Part shown: positions 1-7,340 of the stretch, one piece after another
Layout of the letters: each line of letters begins with the position of its first letter
How positions within the stretch are numbered: the stretch's first letter is position 1
NCBI GenBank assembly: GCA_016179045.1
Contig: JACOSL010000031.1
Span: 21,220 to 85,219 of the forward strand
DNA length: 64,000 nucleotides
Source of the DNA: Fimbriimonas ginsengisoli
GTDB lineage: Bacteria > Armatimonadota > Fimbriimonadia > Fimbriimonadales > Fimbriimonadaceae
Direction: 5' to 3'
Notes under the pieces: generated by a model
Database searches by the model: none
Told to the model about the DNA's origin: nothing
The model's input: the letters and a program-made list of their open reading frames with translations, nothing else
Made by a program: the position numbers and the translations under genes

Positions 1-474
1 AGCACTCAGCACCTTTTTTGGAGGCGACGGACCGGCGGGCCTTGAGCCGGTGATCTTGATCGTCTTCTTTGCCAGCTGCCATGGCTTGTCTCCCCCGACG
101 GTCATATCAAAGCTAACGGTGAATTTCGGGGCTTTACTGACGAGAGTGATCCGCCACGGCCCATCCATCTGGAACATGGGCCTCAGCGTGTAGTGCCCGG
201 GCGACGTTTCCTTCACCAACGGGTGAGCGGTGCCCATGTCCATGCTCGTCATGCCGACGTTTGAGGTCAGCTTCAGGCCGGTAACCGGCTTTGAGGCTTC
301 CATGAAGCGGACCTCAAACACGTTCTCGCCGGTCTTTGGCGCGGCGGGTTTGATGGAGGCCGATGCCTCTATCGTTCTGTCGGCGGCGGGGGCCGCAGCC
401 TGCGGAAGCGCAAGCAGCGAGGCGGGGATTATCGCCGCCGCAAGTAGGATTGTTAATACATCTCTAGTTCTCAT
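1..474 (-). CDS. YtkA/FixH-like exported protein, C-terminus cut by window edge
   Basis: The frame is open from an ATG at 474 to base 1, so at least 158 residues are present and the C-terminus lies outside the window. The start is followed by a signal peptide (LTILLAAAIIPASLLALPQA). The body has a short beta-sandwich look with the stretch TSNVGMTSMDMGTAHPLV and later GHYTLRPMFQMDGPWRITL, which is typical of the YtkA-like domain (small periplasmic proteins, some linked to copper handling and cytochrome oxidase assembly). It lies 10 nt downstream of the porin-like gene and is most likely the last visible member of the copper locus. The Met-rich MTSMDM segment could bind copper; that role is inferred. 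Confidence 0.7.
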   Translation of the reverse strand, partial: MRTRDVLTILLAAAIIPASLLALPQAAAPAADRTIEASASIKPAAPKTGENVFEVRFMEASKPVTGLKLTSNVGMTSMDMGTAHPLVKETSPGHYTLRPMFQMDGPWRITLVSKAPKFTVSFDMTVGGDKPWQLAKKTIKITGSRPAGPSPPKKVLSA

Positions 475-484
475 GTCGATTTTC

Positions 485-1702
485 CTAATTGGGAATGTAC
501 TGGTGAAGCAGGTTGGTTGGGGAACGGCGCGGGCCAACGCTTTGATTGAAGGTGGAGCCGAAGTTGAAGGCAAGGCCGATCTGGAACACGGCTGAATCTC
601 GCCGACCTTCAAAAGCATTCGCCATCACTTCGCTGCGATGCTCGTACCCGACTTGAGAGATGAAATCGAAGCCTTGGCCGAGGCTCTTGGCGTAGCTCAG
701 CGCCACGCCGCAGGAATTGGCGTCCGAAATCTTCGAATAACGCTTGGCGCCCGCCGTCAACGCCCATTGAGAAGCGGGATGGCCAAACGGGCTGTAAAGC
801 TTGCGCAGCGAAAGCGCAATGGCCTGCTGGTCAGCGCGGTAGGTGTCGTTGAGGGAGGAAAGCGCTGCGGTGTCGTTGCCAAATGTGGCCTGTCCAAGGA
901 AGCGCAAGTCGAGCTTGTTCACCAGACCTGGCTGAAGATTGAGAATCCCGCCCGCGTAGATAACGTCTGAAGCGCCGCCTGCGCTCTGTTTGACTGCTCG
1001 ATGCTCAAACCCGGCTCCAAACGAGGGCACTCTTTCGATCGTTTTAAGAGCAGGGTTGCCTTCGTATTGATAGCTGAGGCCAAATGAATTGAGCCCCGTG
1101 TCTCCTTCTCCGACACCTGCGCTGTCGATCTGATGCTGCGCGTGGACGTTCAAGAATTGACGAAGCCCACGGTTGATCACTAGGGCCGCGACGTTGCTAT
1201 AGCGGTGCTCCTCGGCGTTCGCCCCGTCGGAGAACGGGTCGAGCACCGAAGTGAAGTCGACGAGATCATCCTCCCGGATCGTCGGGAATGCGACGATCTG
1301 GGCCGCGGGCGAGTTGGTTCTGCCCAGATACGCTTCGTAGCGAAGTTCTTGAAAGTCGGCGAAGGCCTGGTGCATGAAGAATTGCTTGCCATGACCAACG
1401 TTCGATTCGTCGATCGTAAGTCCACCGAAGGTAAAGCTGCCAATTCCGCCGCGATAGAGCCGTTGTGCAGCGCCGAGACTCAGCGATGAATCGGCGAAGT
1501 TTATTTGGCTCCGGCTGCCAAGGCCCCGGCCGCCAAACAACCCGCCTCTTCCTATGTCGAGAGTTGAAAGGCCGGATCCCGCGATCTCGATCTGCGTCTG
1601 AATGCCCACGTCTTTGACCGGCGATTGTTGCGTCTGAGCGCCAGCTGCCGCCGTAAGGGCGCTCGCGGCCAAGATTCCGATTCCCGTTATTGCCATTTTC
1701 AT
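485..1702 (-). CDS. Porin-like outer-membrane beta-barrel protein
   Basis: Predicted exported protein of 405 residues. I chose the ATG at 1702 because a GAGG ribosome binding site sits 6 nt upstream and a clean signal peptide follows (ITGIGILAASALTAAAGAQ); a start at 1750 would overlap the oxidase gene and add 16 residues before the signal. The mature part has alternating hydrophobic strands with many Gly, Tyr and Phe residues and ends with short amphipathic strands (VFQIGLAFNFGS), as expected for an outer-membrane barrel. I do not recognise a named family. Its position, just downstream of a copper oxidase, is that of CopB/PcoB-type outer-membrane proteins, but it lacks an obvious Met/His-rich N-terminus, so a copper role rests on context only. 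Confidence 0.65.
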   Translation of the reverse strand: MKMAITGIGILAASALTAAAGAQTQQSPVKDVGIQTQIEIAGSGLSTLDIGRGGLFGGRGLGSRSQINFADSSLSLGAAQRLYRGGIGSFTFGGLTIDESNVGHGKQFFMHQAFADFQELRYEAYLGRTNSPAAQIVAFPTIREDDLVDFTSVLDPFSDGANAEEHRYSNVAALVINRGLRQFLNVHAQHQIDSAGVGEGDTGLNSFGLSYQYEGNPALKTIERVPSFGAGFEHRAVKQSAGGASDVIYAGGILNLQPGLVNKLDLRFLGQATFGNDTAALSSLNDTYRADQQAIALSLRKLYSPFGHPASQWALTAGAKRYSKISDANSCGVALSYAKSLGQGFDFISQVGYEHRSEVMANAFEGRRDSAVFQIGLAFNFGSTFNQSVGPRRSPTNLLHQYIPN

Positions 1703-1719
1703 TTGTGTCCTCTTTGCCG

Positions 1720-2973
1720 CTACGAGCTGATCGCGATGACCTCTTCCCATTTGATGCCAGCCTCGCGAGCATCTTCGTACATAAGCATCGTCATCATTCC
1801 GCCAGGATGCTGGCCGTTGTTAGTCGTTGCCAGGTCGCTGTGGTCGTGGAAGTGCCAAAAACCCGGATTGGTGCCTTGGATGACGATGTCGCTGGTCGTT
1901 CCCGGAAAGATGGGAATCGTGTTCATCCTAACTGGGGAGGCGAGGGGCGAACCGTCCTGGCACACATGCCAGAAGTCGTGGCCGTGAAGGTGCATGAAAT
2001 GCGGCATGAAGCCGCCGCCGATCAACCGCACGCGGATGTTTTCGCCGCGCCTTATCATCACCGGGTCGGTCATCGGATACGATTTCCCGTTGATCATGAA
2101 GTAGTTCGGCGTGATCGGACGGGCTGTCCCCGTTCGAGCCGCCAGATAGGGCGGAATGTATCCGTCCTTCACTGCCTTGACGAATTCATCCTTGTTCTTG
2201 AACCAGCCCATCATGCGGCCGTTCATCTCCCGCATCATGGAGGGGCTATGGTTCATTCGCTCCATCTGAACCCCCATCTCCACCATTTCCGACATCATGT
2301 CCCGCACGAAATTGGTGTCGAGCTCACTCAGAATGAGCGTGTATTCGCGGGTGTACGGGAACGCCTGCTGCACGAGGTCGGGCCCGCTTGGCTCGACGAT
2401 CAGGGAGCCGATCAGACCCGCCTGTTGATGCAGGGTGGTCATCACGTGGCAGTGGTAGAAGTGGGTTCCCGTAGGCTGAGCCTTCCAGAGATATCGAAAC
2501 TCCTGGTCTGGGCCGACCGGCCACTGTGTGCCGAGGGGGACGCCGTCCATCTCCATCGGAAGCATGATTCCGTGCCAGTGGATCGTGTGAAACTCCGGGC
2601 TGCTGTTCTTCAGGTTCACCTGAACCCAGTCCCCCTCCTTGACGCGAATTTCAGGGCCCGGATAGGTCTTGTTGAACAAAAACATGTGTGCCTGCACGCC
2701 TGGCACGATCTCGTGGATGCCGATTGTCACGTCGATGTCGTAAACGTGGATCTTGTCGCCGGGCTTGGGGCGCTCGCGCGGCGGGAAGGTGGGCGCGGTT
2801 CCCCTGGGATCGAAGGCGGCGGGCCACGGTGTTGCAGGCTCGTCCATCGAGCCTTGAGTCCCTTGGGCAAGGGCACGGCCAATCAGACCGGCGCTTAGGC
2901 CCATGCCGCCCAATTGCAACACTTGCCGCCTGGCAATCTTCGGCGCGCTTTCGCTCAAATCGTTCTTAGCCAT
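1720..2973 (-). CDS. Two-domain multicopper oxidase, Tat-exported, type-C-like copper ligand layout
   Basis: Protein of 417 residues. A twin-arginine signal (ARRQVLQLGG, Arg15-Arg16) exports a folded copper enzyme. Domain 1 has HTIHWHG (129-135) and HFYHCH (171-176) followed by His182 and GLIG, that is, type-1 copper ligands including Cys175. Domain 2 has HFMHLHGH (325-332) and WHFHDH (373-378); the position that is Cys in ordinary three-domain laccases is Asp377. The type-1 copper is therefore predicted in domain 1 only, with the trinuclear site shared between domains, as in the type C two-domain oxidases. A Met-rich linker (11 Met between 226 and 255) recalls CueO/CopA copper-tolerance oxidases. 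Likely role: periplasmic Cu(I) oxidation. It sits 17 nt upstream of the porin-like gene. Confidence 0.88.
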   Translation of the reverse strand: MAKNDLSESAPKIARRQVLQLGGMGLSAGLIGRALAQGTQGSMDEPATPWPAAFDPRGTAPTFPPRERPKPGDKIHVYDIDVTIGIHEIVPGVQAHMFLFNKTYPGPEIRVKEGDWVQVNLKNSSPEFHTIHWHGIMLPMEMDGVPLGTQWPVGPDQEFRYLWKAQPTGTHFYHCHVMTTLHQQAGLIGSLIVEPSGPDLVQQAFPYTREYTLILSELDTNFVRDMMSEMVEMGVQMERMNHSPSMMREMNGRMMGWFKNKDEFVKAVKDGYIPPYLAARTGTARPITPNYFMINGKSYPMTDPVMIRRGENIRVRLIGGGFMPHFMHLHGHDFWHVCQDGSPLASPVRMNTIPIFPGTTSDIVIQGTNPGFWHFHDHSDLATTNNGQHPGGMMTMLMYEDAREAGIKWEEVIAISS

Positions 2974-3065
2974 GACCTCCTCGCTTGTCCGTGATCGTGC
3001 GGTACATGCCCGCCCGGCCTGGGCTGAGAATCGAGGCAGAAGACGCCTCGATCCTCAGCAGTGGC

Positions 3066-3362
3066 TTACTTCGCCTTGTGGGCCTTGACTTGCGGCTTAG
3101 GCGTCTTGATGTGCGGCTTGTTCGCGTACTTGGCCGGGTTCTTCTTGAACATGGGCGGACAGTCCGAGCAGCAGAAGAAGTAGCGGTTCCCCTTGTAATC
3201 GGTGAACAGATGGTTCTTGGTCGCCCTGTCCATGTCGGTCTTGTCTCCGCTGACGGGGCACTTGATGACGTGTTTGGCGTTCTTGGCAACCTTGTGGCCC
3301 ATCTGGGCGGAGGCGACGCCGACAATGGCGGCGAGGGCGAATAGAGCTAGAGCTGATTTCAT
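3066..3362 (-). CDS. Exported YHS-domain metal-binding protein
   Basis: Protein of 98 residues with a signal peptide (LALFALAAIVGVASAQ) and a YHS-type core: KCPVSGDK (Cys35), then YKGNRYFFCCSDC (Cys64, Cys65, Cys68) and FKKNPAKY. YHS domains occur in heavy-metal ATPases and small metal-handling proteins, and the four cysteines here are the likely ligands. The C-terminal tail is Lys/His-rich. The ATG at 3362 is preceded by AGGAG at a normal distance. It lies between the oxidase and the Cys/His-rich gene, so a periplasmic copper or other soft-metal chaperone is the most economical reading; the metal is not determined by the sequence. Confidence 0.8.
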   Translation of the reverse strand: MKSALALFALAAIVGVASAQMGHKVAKNAKHVIKCPVSGDKTDMDRATKNHLFTDYKGNRYFFCCSDCPPMFKKNPAKYANKPHIKTPKPQVKAHKAK

Positions 3363-3380
3363 TTTGGATTCTCCTGGTTG

Positions 3381-3424
3381 ACGATGGTCTTACGATGGTC
3401 GAACGATTGTCGGACGATGGCTTC
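3381..3424. repeat. Four 11-bp direct repeats upstream of the YHS gene
   Basis: Four consecutive 11-bp units (3381-3391, 3392-3402, 3403-3413, 3414-3424) share the core ACGATGGTC or ACGATTGTC, with two variable bases between cores. The period is close to one helical turn, so the cores would lie on the same face of the DNA. The array ends about 19 bp before the YHS start codon on the minus strand. It may be a regulator-binding array or simple slippage; nothing in the sequence decides between them. Confidence 0.6.
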
Positions 3425-3508
3425 GGGTCGGGTGAGGCGGCCAGCCTCAAATGGAATTGGCGCGACAAGGCGCTGGGCGCGCATGGGCGTGCGCGGGGCG
3501 GAATGTGA

Positions 3509-4015
3509 TCAGGCGAGAGGGGGAGCTCGCCCTGCGTCGGGGGCGCGGGGCGAAGCGCCGGGCGGCCATTGGGCCACCTCGGGGAGCGGGGGCTCTTCAG
3601 GCCGGGCGGTCACGCCCGGGAGGGCGATCGGCTCGGGCGGGGCGAGGGTGAAAACGGGGATGGCGGGCAAGGTGAGCGGGGCTTTGCTCGCGCGGTCGCT
3701 CGTGGAGGCCTGGCAGCAGCACGTTTTGGCGGGCTTGGATGGCTTGGGCTGCGCCTTCGAGGGTGGCATGGGCTTTAGCCCGTGCAGGTGGCCCGCGGCG
3801 CCGCCTTTGCCTAGGTGGCAACAGGCGTGAGGATCGACCTTCGCGGCGGGTGTGGCGGTATCGCGGTGGACCCTGGGGGCAGGCTCGTCGTTCGCACAAG
3901 CCTGCATCGGGCACGGAGGCGGGGCGGCGCTTATCGCCATGCTCGCAACGGCAAGCATGGCGGCTAGCGTCTGGAGAGCCTTTCCGAATTTCCCCCGCTG
4001 GGCCATCACGTTCAT
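3509..4015 (-). CDS. Cys/His/Pro-rich exported protein of unknown family, first gene of the metal locus
   Basis: Protein of 168 residues. The N-terminus holds a signal peptide (ALQTLAAMLAVASMAISA). The mature part is rich in putative metal ligands: CPMQAC, HACCH, HLHG and CCCQ, all within the first 100 residues, followed by a proline-rich tail with no recognisable fold. I know no family for it. The ATG at 4015 has GAGAGGG about 10 nt upstream; an ATG three codons on (4006) has no such site. The clustered soft-metal ligands and the position at the head of an oxidase/YHS locus suggest metal binding in the periplasm or on the surface. The tail has a very high GC content, so some of its composition may be mutational rather than functional. 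Confidence 0.55.
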   Translation of the reverse strand: MNVMAQRGKFGKALQTLAAMLAVASMAISAAPPPCPMQACANDEPAPRVHRDTATPAAKVDPHACCHLGKGGAAGHLHGLKPMPPSKAQPKPSKPAKTCCCQASTSDRASKAPLTLPAIPVFTLAPPEPIALPGVTARPEEPPLPEVAQWPPGASPRAPDAGRAPPLA

Positions 4016-4092
4016 GTTAACCGATCCCTCTCTATTATCGGTTCCACTTTGTGTCTCGACCTATCGGTTTCTAAGCTCCAAGGCGAGACACA
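4016..4092 (-). promoter_or_regulatory. Repeat-rich control region upstream of the metal locus
   Basis: On the minus strand AACCGATA occurs twice, 26 bp apart, and an inverted GATCGGTTAAC abuts the start codon at 4015. A perfect 8-bp inverted repeat (GTGTCTCG at 4051-4058, CGAGACAC at 4084-4091) encloses the distal copy. A minus-strand GATAAT at 4034-4039 could be a -10 element, but I see no good -35. Together these look like operator and promoter elements for the metal-locus transcript. No regulator gene is in the window. Confidence 0.4.
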
Positions 4093-4218
4093 TGGGAATG
4101 TGAGCGAGCATATAATGAAACGAATCGACGGGCGATTCAAGCTTGAGGTCGCTTCGCTGGTCGGCTGATTGCGCGCCGCTAGAGCCGCGCTCTGACCCAG
4201 CAAACGAAATTCGAACTA

Positions 4219-5010
4219 ATGCCTACCCCGTTGGAATTCCTGCGGATGCACTTAGACAGGTTAGAAAGTCTGGCCTATATTCTGGCAGCCTTCTTCGCCC
4301 TGTCCCTGGTCGGCTACATGATCGCGGTGGTTGGAAAAACGGCGGCGCGGGCACGCCAAGCTAGCGGCAGTTGGTCATCAGCGACGGTACGGCTGGTGCG
4401 CGCTGGCATCATCCTTTTCACGCTGGGCTACGCTTGGTCAGAGCCGCCACACGTCGCTCTGGGCTCGTCCGCGGCAGCAGCATGGGCGGGAGGGCTGATT
4501 TTGGCCGTGGCGATTTTCGTGGTTACCCTGTATGCGTTGAAAGGGGCCTGGCCGCTGTTCGGGGCGTGGTGGCTGATGTTCAGCTTGGTCGTAGTTGGCC
4601 TCATACGTTCACTAGCTGCACCGATGATTTCCGTGCCCGATACCCGCGACTTACAGCTTGTCGGAATTTGGGTGCCTTCTGACAGTGGCCGACGGGCTAA
4701 CCTGATGCGTTCGGACAAGGCCGCGGAAATTCTGGACTCATCCGCGCTCTCCCTCGCCGGAGATGGGAGTTCCGAATTCGGTTTCGTCACAAAGGATCAG
4801 CGGTTCCAGCCCTTCGAACGGGGTCGTTGGGGCACTCGGGGCAGTGTGCTCTTCGTGCGAAGCATCTTTACGGATTACGTCAATTTTGACAAGCGCTACT
4901 ACGTTCTGCTTGATCCCGATACCGTGGTGTTGGACCAGAGCGTGGACTTTGGCAAGGAGTCCACCACCTATCGCAGATGGTCGGCTGCAAGTGTCGCTCC
5001 AACGAAATGA
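4219..5010 (+). CDS. Multi-pass membrane protein with C-terminal soluble domain, unknown function
   Basis: Protein of 263 residues that I do not recognise. The first half has about four hydrophobic segments: roughly 18-39 (YILAAFFALSLVGYMIAVVG), 61-75, 81-107 (GGLILAVAIFVVTLYAL) and 113-133. The second half, from about residue 145, is soluble and beta-rich, with a stretch reading DKRYYVLLDPDTVVL near the end. The start at 4219 is the first ATG of the frame; no strong ribosome binding site is visible. It stands alone, divergent from the metal locus and convergent with tRNA-Arg, so context gives no hint of function. Codon use looks less GC-biased than its neighbours, which may indicate weaker selection or transfer. 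Confidence 0.6.
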   Translation: MPTPLEFLRMHLDRLESLAYILAAFFALSLVGYMIAVVGKTAARARQASGSWSSATVRLVRAGIILFTLGYAWSEPPHVALGSSAAAAWAGGLILAVAIFVVTLYALKGAWPLFGAWWLMFSLVVVGLIRSLAAPMISVPDTRDLQLVGIWVPSDSGRRANLMRSDKAAEILDSSALSLAGDGSSEFGFVTKDQRFQPFERGRWGTRGSVLFVRSIFTDYVNFDKRYYVLLDPDTVVLDQSVDFGKESTTYRRWSAASVAPTK

Positions 5011-5031
5011 AACTTGCGTCTTGCCCAGGGC

Positions 5032-5107
5032 TGGCGCGGACGGAGGGACTCGAACCCCCAACCCTCAGTTCCGAAGACTGATGCTCTATCCGTTGAGCTA
5101 CGCCCGC
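5032..5107 (-). tRNA. tRNA-Arg (anticodon TCG)
   Basis: A 76-nt cloverleaf can be drawn on the minus strand. The 7-bp acceptor stem pairs GCGGGCG with CGTCCGC (one G-T pair). The D arm is GCTC/GAGC, the anticodon arm TCAGT/ACTGA with loop CTTCGGA (anticodon TCG), and the T arm has loop TTCGAGT. The discriminator is G and a CCA end is encoded (TGG at 5032-5034 on the plus strand). It would read CGA and related Arg codons. Confidence 0.93.
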
Positions 5108-5120
5108 GCAGGCGACCTTG

Positions 5121-5149
5121 AGTGTACCGGCCTTGGCCCCGCTTGTCCC
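5121..5149 (-). promoter_or_regulatory. Likely tRNA-Arg promoter
   Basis: On the minus strand GGGACA (5144-5149) and TACACT (5121-5126) are separated by 17 bp, with the -10 ending 13 bp before the mature tRNA 5' end. The spacing is ideal and the hexamers match four or five of six consensus positions. Confidence 0.5.
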
Positions 5150-5189
5150 GGCGAGGAAACCTGCTTAGGGCCCCACGCTATGTTCATCT

Positions 5190-5880
5190 AGATTGTCGGA
5201 GTTTAGTGGCGTTCCGAGGCCGCCGGGCACGACGGAGCGTACCCCTCCCGCTTCGTATGCCGATGGCGAGTTCAGGGCGCGCGCCTCCTCCGCTTTCGAG
5301 GGCCGTCTCCAACCCGCCAGCGGGACGCCAAGGATGGCGTCCCGAAAGAAAACGGCTAGCGAGACCCGGGACGGGGCGAGCGACCAGGAGAAATACCATC
5401 ACCCCTGCCTCACGGCGGGGGTCGGTGAGCGGCTTGGCCCGCCGGAGCGTAGCGAAGGAGGGAGCGAACCGGGGGGTGGCACTCCCCCGAAGGCGGAGGT
5501 GCATGGATCGAAGCCTGTAGCCTCGGCACCAGGTAGGCCGAGGCATGGAAAACCCTCGCGGGCCCACCCATTGCTCGAAGCCGTGATAAGCGTCGCCCAA
5601 GCCGCTGGCTCGCAGCTGATCACCCTCCCCTTGCCCCTCCCTCAAGGGAGGGGAGTTGTTTCCCTTGGCTCGCTCGCGCCCTCCGGGCGCTCGCTCGCCT
5701 CTACTGTTCGCAACGCCATCCTTGGCGTTGCCCGAGGCTGCTGTGGCGATGAGTGCAAGGTGTGTGCGTTGAATTCTTCCATGGGATATGGCAATGCCTC
5801 GGATGACGACCGAAGATGTGGGTGGTCGAGACCGGGACGGGGCGCGCGAGCCAGAGAACAAGAAACGCCCGGCCCGGGCG
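5190..5880. repeat. Gene-free, palindrome-rich intergenic region with REP-like elements
   Basis: About 690 bp without a credible gene; long frames on both strands are low-complexity Arg/Pro/Gly translations. It holds several near-perfect hairpins: 5322-5343 (9-bp stem, AGGA loop), 5634-5653 (8-bp stem, TCAA loop) and 5711-5730 (8-bp stem, TCCT loop). The first and third contain the same core, ACGCCAAGGATGGCGT and its reverse complement, so one element occurs in both orientations. A second motif, GAGACC(C)GGGACGGGGCG followed by a related tail, occurs near 5363 and again near 5829. This is the organisation of REP/BIME-type dispersed palindromes. Confidence 0.6.
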
Positions 5881-5882
5881 GC

Positions 5883-6830
5883 TTACGCTCTCGCGAGCGC
5901 GAGCTGGATCAGATCGCGCGGCGGCTTGAAGTTCACGCTCTCCTCGATCGTCTCGAGGACCGAGACCGGCGTGTCCGGCCTCCCCTCGATAAGTGCCCCG
6001 ATCACCTGCTCGACAAGTTCCTCCGGGGTCGAGGCGCCCGACGAGATGCCGATCACCGGGTAGTCGGTGCGCCACTCGGGCTTGATCTGCTCGGGCCCAA
6101 GCAGCAGGTGGGCGGGCACGCCCATGCCTTCGGCCACCTCGCGCAGCCGGTTGCTGTTGGAGGAGGTCTGCGAGCCCACGATGAGAACGAGGTCGCACTC
6201 GCCCGCAAGTTGGCGGATCGCCGCCTGCCGATTGGTGGTGGCATAGCAGATGTCCTCCTTCTTAGGCATCTCCAGGTGGGGGAAACGGCGATGCAGCACG
6301 TCGAGAGTGGCGCGCACCTCGTCCACGCTGAGCGTGGTTTGGGTGAGAACGGCGAGGCGCTCGTAGTGGGGAAGGCGAAGGCGCTCGGCGTCTTGCGGCG
6401 TCTCGACCAGCACCGTCCGGTCGGGGGCCTCGCCCATCGTGCCCTCGGCCTCCACATGGCCCGCGTGGCCGATGTAGATCATGAAGTAGCCCTTGTCGGC
6501 GTAGTGCCGCGCCTCGTTGTGAACCTTGGTGACGAGCGGGCAGGTCGCGTCGATCACGGTCAGACCCCGCGCCTCGGCGTGGCGTCGAACCTCGGGGGAT
6601 ACGCCGTGCGCGGAGAACACGACCGGCATGCCTTCGGGAATGTCGTCCAGGCTCTCGACGAACACCACGCCCCTGCGCTCGAAGCTGCGCACCACCCACT
6701 CGTTGTGCACGATCGCGTGGCGGACGTACAGGGGCGCGCCGTGAATCTTGAGCGCGAGATCCACCACCTCGATCGCGTAGGCGACGCCCGCGCAGAATCC
6801 GCGCGGGGCGGCAAGGAGAATCTTGTCCAA
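5883..6830 (-). CDS. ispH: 4-hydroxy-3-methylbut-2-enyl diphosphate reductase (IspH)
   Basis: Protein of 315 residues, normal for IspH, the last enzyme of the MEP isoprenoid pathway, which reduces HMBPP to IPP and DMAPP with a [4Fe-4S] cluster in the cytoplasm. The three cluster cysteines are visible: Cys13 in PRGFCAGV, Cys97 in DATCPLV and Cys195 in DICYATTNRQ. The catalytic HVEAEG (Glu127) and the substrate-binding GSQTSSNSNRL motif are also present. The start is TTG at 6830; the conserved N-terminus (DKILLAAPRGFC) begins right after it, so no earlier start is needed. It follows folB by 11 nt on the same strand and is probably co-transcribed with it. Confidence 0.96.
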   Translation of the reverse strand: MDKILLAAPRGFCAGVAYAIEVVDLALKIHGAPLYVRHAIVHNEWVVRSFERRGVVFVESLDDIPEGMPVVFSAHGVSPEVRRHAEARGLTVIDATCPLVTKVHNEARHYADKGYFMIYIGHAGHVEAEGTMGEAPDRTVLVETPQDAERLRLPHYERLAVLTQTTLSVDEVRATLDVLHRRFPHLEMPKKEDICYATTNRQAAIRQLAGECDLVLIVGSQTSSNSNRLREVAEGMGVPAHLLLGPEQIKPEWRTDYPVIGISSGASTPEELVEQVIGALIEGRPDTPVSVLETIEESVNFKPPRDLIQLALARA

Positions 6831-6841
6831 CTGCGTCGAGT

Positions 6842-7219
6842 TTACTTGGGGCGCTCAACCCCGGACCGGCGGCGTACCAGTTCCACGCCCGCCGATTGCA
6901 CCACCACCGCCATCGGAGGCGCGAGCTTGGCCACCCGCACTTTGGCCTCGGCGATCTCGGGAAATCCATCGAGCAGGCCTTGGGCGATCGCCCCTGCCAG
7001 GCGCTCGACGGTACGCACCTGGCTCTTGCTGGCGACTTCGTAGGCGAGCGTGGCAGCAAGGCCGTAATCCACGGTCTGCACGATCTCGTCGGTCGAAGTC
7101 GCCGTCTCGGATGACACCTCGAGCGAGAGGTCGATGCGGTACCGATGCCCGACCGCCTGCTCGGCGTCGCTCACCCCGTGGTACGCATGAAGTTCGAGCC
7201 CTTCTACGAACACCCGCAT
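6842..7219 (-). CDS. folB: Dihydroneopterin aldolase (FolB)
   Basis: Protein of 125 residues, typical of FolB, which converts 7,8-dihydroneopterin to 6-hydroxymethyl-dihydropterin in folate synthesis. The N-terminal GLELHAYHGVSDAEQ carries the conserved Glu after the HG motif; VDYGLAATLAYE and TVERLAGAIAQGLL match the tunnel-fold helices. The usual KP near the active-site Lys is KL here (VRVAKLAPP), a mild departure. It is divergent from nusA, with about 120 bp between the two starts, and upstream of ispH. Confidence 0.9.
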   Translation of the reverse strand: MRVFVEGLELHAYHGVSDAEQAVGHRYRIDLSLEVSSETATSTDEIVQTVDYGLAATLAYEVASKSQVRTVERLAGAIAQGLLDGFPEIAEAKVRVAKLAPPMAVVVQSAGVELVRRRSGVERPK

Positions 7220-7253
7220 CGCCCGTGACGGTACCCCAGCAGGCTCGGCGTGC

Positions 7254-7259
7254 TATAAT
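7254..7259 (+). promoter_or_regulatory. Candidate -10 box of the nusA operon
   Basis: A perfect TATAAT lies 81 bp upstream of the nusA start codon. No convincing -35 hexamer sits 17 bp before it. Transcription from here would give a leader of roughly 75 nt containing the hairpin at 7290-7317. Confidence 0.45.
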
Positions 7260-7289
7260 CGCCTCGACAAACCAAAGCGCGCGGCGGGT

Positions 7290-7317
7290 GGGCGGCTTTA
7301 AGGCCGCCCTTTTTCTT
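7290..7317 (+). terminator. Terminator-like hairpin in the nusA leader (possible attenuator)
   Basis: GGGCGGC (7290-7296) pairs perfectly with GCCGCCC (7303-7309) around a 6-nt loop and is followed at once by TTTTTCTT. This has the form of an intrinsic terminator with an interrupted U-tract. It lies between the TATAAT box and the nusA start, 23 nt before the ATG, and points at nusA. No gene on the plus strand ends upstream, so its only evident target is the nusA transcript itself. Confidence 0.7.
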
Positions 7318-7340
7318 AACGGGCGCTTGGGAGACGCGGA

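Noticed and set aside
1690..2898. A 402-codon plus-strand frame over the copper oxidase
   Set aside because: His/Val/Arg-rich mirror of the oxidase gene; not a protein family.
4012..4203. A 63-codon minus-strand frame upstream of the Cys/His-rich gene
   Set aside because: It overlaps the control region, has no ribosome binding site or family, and is a chance frame.
5193..7043. A 616-codon plus-strand frame through the palindrome region, ispH and folB
   Set aside because: It is antisense to ispH and folB and has no family resemblance.
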